DNA of 64,000 bases, taken from Acridotheres tristis (lineage: Eukaryota > Chordata > Aves > Passeriformes > Sturnidae). Location of the stretch: NCBI GenBank assembly GCA_037013685.1, contig CM072885.1, positions 69,667,785 through 69,731,784 on the forward strand, given 5' to 3'. Made by a program: the position numbers and the translations under genes. This document shows, one piece after another, positions 39,622-51,345 of this stretch (position 1 is its first letter; each line of letters starts with the position of its first letter). The notes beneath the pieces are model-generated. The model had not been told where the DNA came from. It saw only the letters and a program-made list of their open reading frames with translations, and did no database searches.

Positions 39622-42233
39622 TGGCCCAGAAACAAAAGCAACCCACACTGCACTTGTGGGAAGTGCAGCCTCTGTCTTGGATTGCTTTGAGCAGCCTTAG
39701 CAGAAATTCTTTCTGCCACAGCTGATTCACTTATTACTGAACTACTGATCATCTGCATGTGGATCTTGCCCAGATTTAACCCTAAACCACCAGGACTGGG
39801 TTAAGCTCTGTGAGCAGATACAGGAATATTCAGCAAGATGTCTTGGGGTTTTTTGTACCTCAGTTTTCCCATTTGGAGCACTCTGGCCTGACAGAACCAG
39901 ATCAGGTTCTGTGATGCATCCTGGTGTATTTGGATGTCAGCAACACATATAGCTGATCATGTGGATGTTTAAATAAATGCAGTTCCTGCCAGAGGTGTTT
40001 CCAACTTACCCAAAAATGGGCTGTGCAGAGAGGGAGCAGAGGTTTGGACAGAGGGATTAGATTCTGTTCAGGACAGGGCTGGGTTTGGAGCCTGGTCTCC
40101 AGAAAAGGCTTCCAGTAGCTGACTTGCTAAATCCTGCTGTGGTCTAAATATTGATGGCATTGCTACAGACAGAAGAGTTTTGATTGGAGCTGAGGAGGTC
40201 TCACACCCTTGTAGATGGTTCCTTTGAAGGCCAGGGGACTTTGCTGAAGGAGTCACCTCTGTGACTGTGACTGTGGTTGTGGCAGAAGGAAGGATGCTGT
40301 GGCTGGGCTTACAGACAACCCAAACTCACAGAATCCAAGCTCAAGCACAAGTCTGGATGAACTGGATGCAGCTTGGACTCAAACTTCAAAGCCTCCAGTG
40401 AAATTCTAAATAACCCAACAGGAGATTTTTGGGTTTGATTTGTTTTCTTAGATGTGAGACAGCAATATGAAGCTGAGATCTGGGTATGCTCTAGATCTTG
40501 CCTCCTATTTTATGTGCATAAAATGCAGCTCTTTTGAAGTACTGTGAAATTATTGTCCACTTTTGTTGCCCTTGGGACAAAATAATTGTATTTTGGATGT
40601 CTTTGTTTCCTCTGTGCCTCCTTCCATGTGCCTGTGGCATGTAGCAGAGTGAGCTCGAGTTAGTAGTACATTTGTTTATGTTTTGAGGAGAAAAGTGTCC
40701 TTATTGCTATTTTTCCACCCCCTATCCTTTCTATTTCATAACTTCAATCACCTTGCCAAGAATTTGATTGATAGCTTGGCTATAAGAAAAGATTGGTTTA
40801 TGACTCTTAATAATATGTGAAGTTAAAAGTGCATCTCATGCTCCAGACTATGAGCTGAATGATGAGAGACACAGAAAAAGAACTCTCCTGTTTTATCCTG
40901 TTTTTTATTGCATGATTTGATAGGTGAATTGTGGATTTGTTTCATCTCCTTACAAATATCTTATAGTTACTTTTGGAGATGGAATGCTGCTGCTGGTAGA
41001 GTGGCAGCTGTAGCTGATACCAACTCCTGTTATGCTTGTGATCCAAACGAGAGTAAAAGATCAGAGCTCTATAATAATAGGAAAAAGAATTTCATAAACA
41101 AATTAAATATGTGAGGAAATTCAAGTGAAAACAGTACTGGTTAAGGGGAGAATTTTGAGGACAGGAAATAAGTACTCAGTGAAAGTCAAAGCTGGTATCT
41201 GTCCATTGTATTTCTTTAAATGATTCAGATTATTTTAAATAAGAGGAATTGAATTAATGGACTTTAAAACTGTATGCTTGGCAAAAAAAAAAAAAAGCTG
41301 CATCTTGAGTTTGTTATACAGCCATACCAATCTGGTATGGTGGTTTGATTTTTATCTGTGGTTACCAATGTCCATAGTGAAAGTATCTTGGGTTCTGGTT
41401 TTGTTCCATCTGTCATTGATTTTTGATAGCTGCTGGCTGTGAGGATTTGCTGTCTTGCCAGTGGAATCCTTAGGAACCTTTGCTTCTGTGGAGAAGGTGA
41501 TGAGCAAGCACTTCATGCCCTTCTCCCCTGCCCTGTGCTCCTGGGAGGAGCTCTGGCTTCCTGCTGTTCTGGCTGAACACACACAGGTAGCACTTAGCCT
41601 GAGACTGGCAGGTAGTATTCAAAAATACATGAAATAATACAGAAGATAGATTGGGGAAAAAAAAATGTTGGCTTCTAATCCAGTTCATTCTGTTGGCCCA
41701 AAGCAGAGTTTACTATTTAAAGTGATTTTTGAGTGGTGTATTTTGTTCTGGAAGTGTCTCATGTAGAGCTTTGCAGTTTGCCTCACTTGACCTGGATAAG
41801 TGCTTAATTATCCTTCCCTCTACACATTTTTCCCAAGGTTCTTTATTGGTAGGGAAATTGCTGGTGTCAAGGGAGAAAATCAGTCTCTGTTGTTCCATTT
41901 TAAGCACATTACATCTTCTCCTGCCCTCAGGGGATGTGAGGGGTTTATCATTCTCTAATATATGTGTGAAAATTACTGGTTTTTAGGCTTGGCAAGGCTG
42001 ACCCTTCCAAATTCTCCATGGACACCATGTTTCCTAGAGCTCTGGAAACTCTGATTGCTCTCTTCCAGTAATTCCCCTGTTTCCTGAAGCCATGTGAATA
42101 TTCTCAGGTTTCCAGCCAGGAACTGGGCAGTACTCAAGAGGGAAGGAGGGTTGTTTTGTTTGTAGCTGCTCTGTTTCCAAACATTTGACATGAATGTGAT
42201 TTGCCACCAGCTCTGGGCTTTAGTTTTTTAATA

Positions 42234-42258
42234 TTTTTTTTTTTTTTTTTTTTTTTTT
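42234..42258. repeat. Poly-T tract (25 nt)
   Basis: Twenty-five consecutive T residues, entered through an AT-rich lead-in (TTTTTTAATA). Confidence 0.9.
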
Positions 42259-43084
42259 AAATCTGTCAATTACTGCCTCAGTAAAATATTGTGTAGTGTT
42301 TGTGAAAGGAATTACCAAACCATTATCATATTTTTTGGAGAGATTTAGTCCACAAGCTGAGAATACTTGAAGCTGAAAATGGCCTGATTTTGCACGTTCT
42401 GGCTACTTGTCCCTTCTCTTGCAATTCTTAACTTTCATGGGGTTTTTTTATGCTATTAATAGCAAAATTTGTGTCAATATTGTCAGAGATCTCTCTGGTC
42501 AATGGCTTGGGCTGCCTGATATATTCTGGCTTCACAGGATAGGTCAGGCTGAAAAACAAAATGAAATAGGGAGAAGACACCAAATGAAACAGGGAAAAAC
42601 ACTGAAATAGGGAGGCAAGCCCTAGAGCAATGAGGGGAATGAAAATGCATGCATGAATTGCTTCAGTGAGGTTCTTGCAAGTGCTTAGAAAAGCAATTAG
42701 AGAAACATTTTGGGGAGAGCAGGATGTGTCTGGAGCCAAGTGTCTTCAACACCTATGGGTGTGCTTCATATTAATTTTTAATATCTGCTTTTAGAAATCT
42801 TGGGAAAGTAGAGGTGATGCCATGACAGAAGAACAAACATATTTTGTCGAAAGTAGAGTGAAACCTGTGGAAAATATCATGTTATTAAAATGGAATTCAC
42901 CTCCTTCCATGTGAGAGGGACGGCTTAAAGCAAGGTGCTTGCTCCTCTAATCCTCCTTGCAACCATGACTTCAAGACTTTGGAGTAAATTTCCCATAGCA
43001 ATGGGAGAATCATCCTGATCTCCTCTAGCCTGGCTTCCTAAATGCTCAGATGATTGTTAATGAAGAGACCACCTACATTTATCA

Positions 43085-43110
43085 TTTAGGGAATTTATAA
43101 ATTCCCTAAA
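43085..43110. repeat. Perfect 26-bp palindrome
   Basis: The half-site TTTAGGGAATTTA is immediately followed by its exact reverse complement with no spacer. The centre is AT-rich (AATTTATAAATT) and the shoulders are GGG/CCC. The symmetry stops at both ends. No tandem copies or target duplication are seen. It could be a binding site for a dimeric factor, a hairpin that survived by chance, or a remnant of inverted-repeat DNA. Confidence 0.9.
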
Positions 43111-45425
43111 GAAGTAAATTGAGAGCACCTACCTTGGTGTAAAGAACACCTGATTGCCAGGGTTTGAGCATGCAGAATTCAGACCAGCAGATTGAGAGGG
43201 AAGGGTTCATCACTGTCCTTTAATGGCACTGAGCTGTTCATTCAGTTCATGCCAGGTTTTTCCACTGAGAGGAGGGATGAGAAGAGTGCCTGTCAGTGGA
43301 GCTGTGCAGTGCAGAAAACAGCTTTGGAAATACAAGGCCTAGGAAATGTAAAATTGGACTCGTTACTGTCATGAAGCACAATGGTGAGAATTCACAGTGT
43401 ATCTGTTCCTGTAATAAAGCAGAGGAAAAGCTCTAATCCCCTGAAGAATACGAGGGGTTTTTTATATTATTTGCCCAGGTGTGGGTGTGATGGATGGGGA
43501 CAGATATGAGTGGTGTAAATCTGTGGGTTCAGTGTGGGCAAAGCTGACTCTGGCCAGGATTTCTCAGAAGAGATTTCCTAAAGGGATGAGCTTTATGGTG
43601 TGGGTGACTTCCCAGGCACAGAACTCACCTCCAGAAACACCCAAGCTTACCTCTTAGGGTGGTAACTGATACACTGAGGGTTTTCACAGTGCTAGCAAAA
43701 GGAAATCCCTGCTGTTTCAAACTTTGCCATGCACTGCTGGATAAGGACATGTGTTTTTAAACTCACCACCTTGTGTTCCTTTTGAAACTGCTGGAAGTTT
43801 TCTATCTGAGCCTTGGAATGTTTTGTGCATGGTACTGTGGTGAATATGTAGAGCTTAGCTGGCTGCTAGTTATTGTTCATAAAATTCTGTTTGTGTACTT
43901 ACAAAACGGTGATTGAAATCCATGGAAACTTGAAATAGACTTTCAAGTATGTTTTGAGCCAGGATCTGAATTACAGTAAGTATATTGGTAAGTCACTTGT
44001 GCAAAAAGGTAGATATTTGTTTTCCTCTTCACAGTGAAACAGAAGTGTAAACACTGAGCATTTCCCTAGTAATGTAATATCTTATTTTTGTAGATTTGTG
44101 GGTCAAGTCTTTTCCTTTTCCCTCCCCACCCTTTCCTCTGGGGCATTGTTAAAGTCTGTCTGATCCATAGAGATCTGATCCAAACCTAGGGAACTGAAAC
44201 GTTTTCTAGAGTAAAAAAAAAAAAAAAAAAAGAAACTGGGTTTGGTCATTTCCCCAAGGCTCAGGAATGTTAGTGATGTCACTTTTCTGTCTTCAGGAGT
44301 TCATCTCTGTTACAAAGGCCATAATGGATATTCAAGAAACATTTAAATAAAACTCCTGACAGCTGAAGTCTCCATCTCATCAGTAGGTCATGGTTCAATG
44401 ACAAATTGTCCATGAGGGCTCATAGTTGGTTATCCTTAATATTGCAGGTGAACTAGTGTTCATTTAAGAAAGAGGGTGTGAATGAAGGAAAATAAGTGCT
44501 CACAGTTATCATGTTGCATGAAAGCCACTTCCACCTCTGCCCTTTAACACCCATTAAAGTCTTGTATGGCATCAGTTTTGTACTTCTCGTGTTTTTATTA
44601 TGTATCTTAAAATCTGATTTAGATGACTGAAATACCAATGCAAAAATTGGAAAAAAGGGAGAATGTTTTTGCATACCTTATGAACCGTAACGAGACCTCA
44701 GATATTACTGTCCCTGTTTTGTAGCTTATTATCTTGAATTTTCCAGGTGTATCTGCTAGATCAGGGTTAACAGAAGGGATTCCTTTCACCCTGCTGGGAG
44801 TGGTGTCAGTGTTGTGCTGCTGGGAGAAACAAGGAGAGTTGTTTAACTAAATTTAGGTAAGGCTGACATCAGGCTTGAATGTGAGCTTTTCCACCTCTCA
44901 TGTGGGAGCCAGCAAATATGTGAATTCCCTGTGTTTGATTCCATGGTGTGTCTCAGTGGGAGCAGATTTCAGCGTGCTGTGTTCCTGAGCTCTTGGTTTT
45001 AGGTGGGTTGTACAGTGCTGGCATGATTCACCCTGAAGTTTGTCTCGGGCAACCTTTTTGGTTCTTCTCTTGGATCCTGCATATTTCATGGTTGATTTAG
45101 CTGGGTTCACAGAGCTTTCTGTAAACTGTGGAGTTCTAGAGAGAAATGTATGGGTTTGGAAGAACAACCAGCTTCATAGGGCAAATGGCCCTGTCTCTGA
45201 TTACTGTATCAAGAAAGGAAGTTTGGGTTTACCACTAATTGCAGATAAAAATTAATATTTGCAAAGGAGACACGTATGATTTATTTGTAAGTGTTTTCTG
45301 TTTCCATAATGAAATTTCCTTCGGGTTTAAGTACAGTCATTTGGAGGAAAAAACAGAGGTCTGTGGCTCATTAGTTTCTGGTGGTTGTCAGAAGCCATTA
45401 ATCAATTGCCCCTTTTACCAGCATA
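43111..45425. other. Anonymous non-coding sequence
   Basis: Nothing beyond an A tract (44213-44231, 19 nt) is recognised. Open frames are short and without domains. Confidence 0.65.
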
Positions 45426-45503
45426 GGTCCTAATTCAGCAAAGCATTTAGGCACATGTTTAACTATAAGCATGTGTTTCAGAGCACTTTGCTAAATCAGG
45501 GCT
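45426..45503. mobile_element. MITE-like palindromic relic of old amniote type
   Basis: GGTCCTAATTCAGCAAAGCA at the left end and AGCACTTTGCTAAATCAGGGC at the right end are imperfect inverted repeats of each other, matching at about 15-16 of 18 positions. The interior has CACATGTTTAACTATAAGC followed by ATGTG. I recall a short palindromic DNA-transposon-derived repeat with 'ATTCAGCAAAGCACTTAAGCACATGCTTAAC' that is common in turtles and crocodilians and rare in birds. This looks like a decayed, internally shortened copy. No transposase is encoded. Confidence 0.55.
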
Positions 45504-48500
45504 TTAATGTGATTCAAGCTTGCTGCATTTTTTCCCAAGTCTAAGGTTACCCCAGAATGACAGGAGTCACTAATACATCAGCTGAAGTGTCATGTACCTT
45601 CCTCACCTGCCTTTCGAAAAAGTTACATGCAAGGGGAGGAAAAAAAAGGGTCAATTTTCCCCTCATCCTTTTCAGATGGAGGCTCCTGTCATGAATAGTA
45701 GGGCGTGTGGAATAGCAGCAAGCCAGGAGCAAGGGGAGTGAAATGTGGGGAAAGCAGTTTCCACTTGATTATTTTGTTATCTCTGTTTTTGCTAAAGCCT
45801 GCTTGGTTATGAGGAGGAAAAGAGGAAGGCAGCAGGTCTAAGTTTTGATGCAGCCAGGTGAATCCTGGTGTGCAGTATCTAATAAGTCTGGGTGGAGTGT
45901 GCATCTCCAGATCTCTGTGCATCTACAGAGGAGATAAATTCAGTTCCCCTCACTCCATAATTCTCCCAAGTGCTTCTACTACTCTTGTAAAAATCACAGT
46001 GTGACTTTCTGCAGTGGCTGAAGGTCAAGTCTGAGGGTTGTGTTCTCAGTCCAAGTCTTTGGCACCTGGAAAAGGATGCAGTCCAAGCACAGCTATCCTG
46101 CAGAGAAATTCCCTGCAAGGAGCAGCACCTCGAGTGGCACAATGCCAGCATGATTGCCCCCTCCCACCATGTCCACCCTTCCCATTTTTATTCCAGTAAG
46201 AGAATGAAGGGGACCTGGGTTTCTTCTTGACATTTATTCGAGTATGAGTCATAATTTAGTAGAGATGATCGAGAGCTGTCAGAAATTACAGCAGTTACTA
46301 GCCCAATATGATTTTTATGGTTCAGCAGGAAGTTGAATATCTAGTAAAGGTAAGCAGCCTTATAATGCCTTCAGGAATTGTTTGGCATAGGAGAGAGTAC
46401 AGCCTTTAGGCAATTTTTCCCCATTCTGTGAAAGCCAAAGTGACATCCTTGTATCACACACAGTCTTGATTCCTTTCAGATTTGCAGTAGGGATGCTGCC
46501 TGTTGAATCAGCTGAAGCACTTTTCCATAAATACAGGTTTCCTTTGGATTTTCTCCTCTCAATGCTGCTGTCATTCAAACTTGTTTTGCTTGTGAAACCT
46601 GGCATCATCTCAGCCTGAGGTTGTACGTGGGCAGGAAAATTACTTCACTGGTTCATGCTTTTGTTTTCTTCCCTTTCTGCATTTGACAGCAGCAGGAGCA
46701 CATGATGGAACGGTGCACACGAACCTTTGCTATGTGCACTGCTCAGACTGAAATGACAACTGAGCTTTGGCTTTCAGGCTGGAGCAAGGTCTGCATTGCT
46801 CCTAATGCACCTTGGCTCTGCAGCATGCAGTCAGGAGATGAGTGTGGAAAATTTTGCGTGCTTCCTTTGACTTTCTGTTGGTATTCTTTCTATCCCAGGG
46901 AGAAGAAACCAAAACACTTTCTATTTTCTGTATTAATAGTTTTATACCACTTAGGGGGGAGCTTAAGCACTGTTATGTTGAAAAGCATTCCAAGGCCTCA
47001 AAGACTTAAAATCTGATCAGATGGGAATCAAAGGGCAGCAGGGGAAGAGGCAGCATTGAGGTAACCCCCTGTCCCCAGTCTCACCCCAAAACCTCGTGAC
47101 AGAGTAGGGCAGAGAAGTCTCATCTGGAGTCCCAGGTCACAGCTTTCTCTTGCTGGTAAAGGGATGTCTTTCATAGGCTTTGGCTGATAATTGTGGCACT
47201 GGCTTTCTCCCCAACATGCTTTTTCTCTGGAACCCTGAAAAAAATTGGCACCCTCACCAGTTGTGGAATCTTTTGGATAAAGATTGTTTTTCCACTCTAG
47301 AATGAGTTACCAAGGTGTAGACTTTCCATGGTACCTTTTTTTTAATTATTATTTTTTAGATTTGGAGCATGCCCCTTTGAATGATTTTGGTTTCAGAAAG
47401 TTGAAGCAAAACTAAAGGAAATTTTAAGCTAGTTCTCTTTTTTTCTTCATTCAGTTACTTAGAATCTCTTGTTGTCTTGTGCTTCTTTTAATGTGCAGGA
47501 AGTTTAGGGGGCTTCACATCTCCTGCCTGTATGACTTGCTAAGCACTGTGTGTTTGAGAATTGCAGCTTCATCAGGAGCAAAAACTGAAGGGTCCCTGTG
47601 CAAAACTGTCCTTACAGATGCTGAGCAAATTTAGGTGGTCTTGGAAAGTGTGAATCCATAGCCATCCATAGAAGACACTTGAAAACAGAAGAGATTAGAT
47701 CTTGAATAATTAAATAGAATAAAATGCATGTGTTTTTTTCCTAGTCTATGAAGTTTAACAAAGAAAAAGGAAGAAAAGGGAAAGGATGGTCAGGCAACAA
47801 AGGGAGAAATGGTGGGATATGTGTGATTAATACAGTTTTAACTTTGCTGTCTGTGATGACACTATGCAGTGATGAAGTGGATGTGTTCTGTGATTTATTT
47901 TCTTCTACTTTAAAGTAGTGGAGCTCTAAAAATGACTAATGAACCTCCTTTCAAGGTTCATATCTATGACCTAATTCATATGTGCAGGAATCTTGTCTTC
48001 CTTTTAACTGCTGCATAAAGTTGAGGGTTGCTCATCTACAGAGCATTAGGGGCCAAAGCAGAGACCCTGGACAAGTTCCAGCACTAATAGCTGCATTCCA
48101 GTGAAAACAGGAATCAGATGTACAGTGCACATGACAGTCTAATTGGCAGATGCTATTTACCATATGTTAATTGCAAGTTGTATTATAAGTTATGATGTTG
48201 ATTAAGGCAGCAATTAGAGCAGTCCCTTGTAGGATGCTGAGTTTTTAAAGATAATTGTTCCAGTAGATGCATTTTTATCAGTGTACCATTGAAGCTTATT
48301 CTTTAGAGGGAAACCTTATTAATGTGTGTTTTTCCTGGCCTTGGCAAGCCTAGTTTCTCCAGAAAAGTTCCTACCTGAGGAAGTGTCCTGCTGTACTTTA
48401 TTGAGTCTATAGAAGATAGTATGGCATGTATGTTTGCATACTATTTTTGTGCTACACCTGTTGCAAGATATATAGTGTATATATGTGTATATAAAAGTCT

Positions 48501-49757
48501 ATTTGATGTAACCAAAATGTAGGCCTAAATAGGGATTTTTCTCTGGAGTTATTAGAAATGAATATGATAATTTTAATGACAACATGATAACTCGGGGCAC
48601 CTTACCCCCAGTGTATAAATGAAGTTCAGCTGATGTCTTGTGGACAAATTGTAGTCTGCAGGCTGGAAATCAGTCTTTGGGTTGTGCAAAGCCTGTGGAA
48701 AGCTTCATGTTGCATTATCTGTGTGGTGTTTCCTGACAGTAGAGGCAAGAGCAGGGGAAAACTGCAAGAGCAAGATACAGAAGGTGTTCTCATCATTCAG
48801 ACCAGCTGGGCAGGCATAATCCTGTCGTTTGTCTCTGGTACAGAGTGATCCCAGGATTTCTGCTTCTGGGAGACCAGCTGCACAGCTATGGCAGTTTGTA
48901 CTGTTAAGGCTGAGCAGTTCTTCAGCTGAACCTCACTGCTCACACTCTTGAAATGCCTTCTGTTGTGGTAACTGAGTTGGCTACCTTCACGTGGGATGTC
49001 TGAAGACATCCCGAAGGAAGCAGAGCTAATTATCTGGTTGCCCTAATGATCCTGGTGATCATTCATCTACCATGAATCTTATAGCTTGTAGTCCTATTCT
49101 CAAAAATGTGCTGAAGCCCCCATTGGCACAAGCTTGTGACTGTAAGAGTGCTTGTCCTGTGTCACCACACCTCTCTCATGGCACAGTACTGAGATTTCCC
49201 TCTGCATCTAAGTTGGAGAAAAGCTGATTTTCTGTCATTGCTCTACAGTCCAAGTAGTCACCCAGCACCATGCCATTATAACAAGTTTTCAAGTTGTACA
49301 AGCAGATGTGAGGAAAAAAGCTGATTTTTCTCTCCTTAAAAAAAGGACTTGACATAATCCTAGTGAAGAGTATATATTGCTTTGAGAGAGTGGTTTAGAT
49401 CCATTCTCTGGATGTGGAAGGGACTCTAAGCAGAGGAAATCACCATGTTGAAGGAGAGGCTACTTTGATTTATGCCATCTTCAAAGTGTTCAGATTTCCA
49501 GTCACACTCTAAGCTCTCAAACTGAAATAACTATGTCTACCCAGGGATTTGTCAGGGCTTAGCTGCATCTGTTCAGAATTGTGCTTCTCATTGAAGCAGT
49601 GCACCTTTTTCTTCCTAGAAGAAGCTGTTTGTGTATTAGCCAAAGGCTGCAGTTGTAAAGGCAAGATTGAACTGGTGAAATGGTACATGGAGCTTTTTGG
49701 TTTGGGGATTTTTGTTTATTTCTTTCATACTCTTTTTTTTCCCTTCTTCTGCTCTAG
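45504..49757. other. Anonymous non-coding sequence
   Basis: No gene or transposon is recognised. Small hairpins occur at 47939-47961 (ATGAACCT, 7-nt loop, AGGTTCAT) and 48993-49012 (GGGATGTC, TGAA loop, GACATCCC). A TA/TG-rich stretch lies at about 48467-48493. A T-rich interval is near 47338-47360. Confidence 0.6.
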
Positions 49758-49820
49758 CAATAAAGTTTACATTGATGGTGTGACCCATTATTGCTTGGCT
49801 GTGGACATGTCACCAAGGAG
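49758..49820 (+). other. Weak candidate exon (63 nt)
   Basis: A strong pyrimidine tract ending in TCTGCTCTAG (to 49757) precedes an open 63-nt segment that ends at CCAAGGAG before GTGATG, a suboptimal donor. Read in the open frame it gives NKVYIDGVTHYCLAVDMSPR, with phase 2 at both ends, so including or skipping it would keep the frame. No protein family is recognised. The frame is also open upstream of the putative acceptor, which weakens the case. Chance pairs of splice-like signals are expected in 64 kb. Confidence 0.2.
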
Positions 49821-50951
49821 GTGATGTGCAGGGTACCAAACCAGCCCCCCTCTGCTCTGTACAACCAGCCAGTCTTTGTATTGAGGCAGGTATTTAAAAA
49901 TGGAGACAAATCTGTCCCATAAGTAGAAACTTATAGACAGGTTTCTCATGAATGTCTGTCTGAAATCCTGTTAGATCTGGCTTGAAGATGGAAGAATGGC
50001 ACTCTCTTTGGGGACTGAGAAATCCCTGTGTCTGCATTAACTCCATGGAGATTTTTGTGTTATTTTCAGAGATGGTTGGTCAAGCACAGTGATCAGATGC
50101 AGTTCTAAAGGGACACCAAAGATGTTGCTGCTGTTTTGTAGGCTTAGAACAAGACAATACTTGGGACTTGTCTGAAGCTTCCTCTCTTTTCTACTTCCTC
50201 ATCTTCCCTCCATTATTTTGAATGATTTAGATGTCATTTATGGTTGTGTAAAGAGGCCCTTCAATCTGTGTAAAATGTGTGCTTTGGTTCTGGCTCAAGC
50301 AAGGAAGCTGACAGCAATGGAATCACTATTTCTGGAGAAGGCAGCAGTTTATCATCTCCTGCCACATTTGTCACTGCCCTCACTGCCCTCTCTCCCTTTT
50401 CAGAGCATACCACTGAAAGAATTTGACAGAAACCAGTTTTGTGTTTCTAGGAAATGAATAATTTGTTTCAGAGAAAGTGGCCTTTTTTTTCCCCCTGTAA
50501 AGAAAACCAAATAATACTAATAAAAAAGCTGTTTCACTGTTTGACACACTGGGAGGCCCCCGTGTAAGGTCTTAATTCACAGAACATATCTATGGCTGTA
50601 CAAGTTAATTTCTTTCTTTCATAATGAGCCTTTTGTAAAATGCAGAAATTACTCCTTCCTTTACAGGGTTGTTGTGAGAGTGAGACCTTTGAATCACTCA
50701 CTATTGCAGTGGAAATCCTATGCACACCACAGAACTAAAAACTTCACTGTGATTAAATGTTGACTAAGAGTGAGGAGAAATATATTTGTGCTTGTGTATT
50801 GCAAGAAACCACAGCGATTTAGCCAGGTGAAGAGATAATAAAATACCTGAAGTCTTCTCTGTGTGGAATTCCAACTGTTCCTCATGCTGGAATATGCAGC
50901 TCTTTTCATTTTCCACAAATATGCAGAGGGCAAAGCCATGACTGGGATTGG
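49821..50951. other. Anonymous non-coding sequence
   Basis: Nothing recognisable. A short CACTGCCCT duplication lies near 50372-50390. Confidence 0.65.
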
Positions 50952-50999
50952 GAATTTGCCACTGGAAGGAATTTGCCACTGGAAGGAATTTGCCACTGG
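50952..50999. repeat. 17-bp tandem repeat, 2.8 copies
   Basis: GAATTTGCCACTGGAAG is repeated at 50952-50968 and 50969-50985, with a third partial copy ending at 50999. The copies are identical, which suggests young duplication. It lies only about 70 bp upstream of the large 21-bp minisatellite, so this small interval is prone to tandem duplication. Confidence 0.9.
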
Positions 51000-51072
51000 C
51001 CCCCTGGATGGAAAATTCAAAGTAGCCAGACATGAACTGGAAGTCCCCCTGTGCCTAAGTGGGCTGCCACTG

Positions 51073-51345
51073 CTCTCTGCCCAATTTCTGCAGCTCTCTG
51101 CCCAGTTTCTGCAGCTCTCTGCCCAGTTTCTGCAGCTCTCTGCCCAGTTTCTGGAGCTCTCTGCCCAATTTCTGCAGCTCTCTGCCCAGTTTCTGCAGCT
51201 CTCTGCCCAATTTCTGGAGCTCTCTGCCCAATTTCTGCAGCTCTCTGCCCAATTTCTGCAGCTCTCTGCCCAATGTCTGCAGCTCTCTGCCCAATTTCTG
51301 CAGCTCTCTGCCCAGTTTCTGCAGCTCTCTGCCCAGTTTCTGGAG
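51073..51345. repeat. 21-bp minisatellite, 13 copies
   Basis: Thirteen back-to-back 21-bp units fill exactly 273 bp. Each unit is CTCTCTGCCCA, then A or G, then TTTCTG, then C or G, then AG; unit 10 has one extra substitution (a G inside the T run). Variation is almost confined to two positions, and the pair order G-C then G-G of units 3-4 recurs in units 12-13, suggesting block duplication or conversion. The plus strand is pyrimidine-rich, with no CpG. Because the unit is 21 bp and has no stop in any frame, all six frames stay open; the apparent proteins of 117-215 residues with heptad repeats (for example LSAQFLQ on plus or NWAESCR on minus) are by-products. There is no ribosomal, promoter or splice evidence for translation. 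Near-identity of units points to recent or ongoing expansion, so copy number is probably polymorphic. Confidence 0.97.

Larger units (their letters stand above)
38341..43084. other. Anonymous non-coding sequence
   Basis: No gene or transposon is recognised. Simple sequence includes a GTGACT hexamer repeat at about 40258-40276, an A tract near 41283-41296 and 25 T at 42234-42258. A CpG-richer pocket at 39475-39621 is described separately. TACCTCAGTTTTCCCATTTGG near 39858-39878 resembles a MIR fragment but is too short to call. Confidence 0.6.

Noticed and set aside
39858..39878. MIR-like 'CCTCAGTTTTCCCATTTGG' fragment
   Set aside because: Only about 20 bp can be matched and nothing before or after follows the family order.
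46326..46349. 24-nt micro-exon-like segment between an AG and GTAAGC
   Set aside because: Too short to distinguish from chance pairing of splice-like dinucleotides; no neighbouring exon supports it.
51073..51345. CRISPR-like regular array
   Set aside because: Units are directly adjacent with no variable spacers, and the genome is a vertebrate one.
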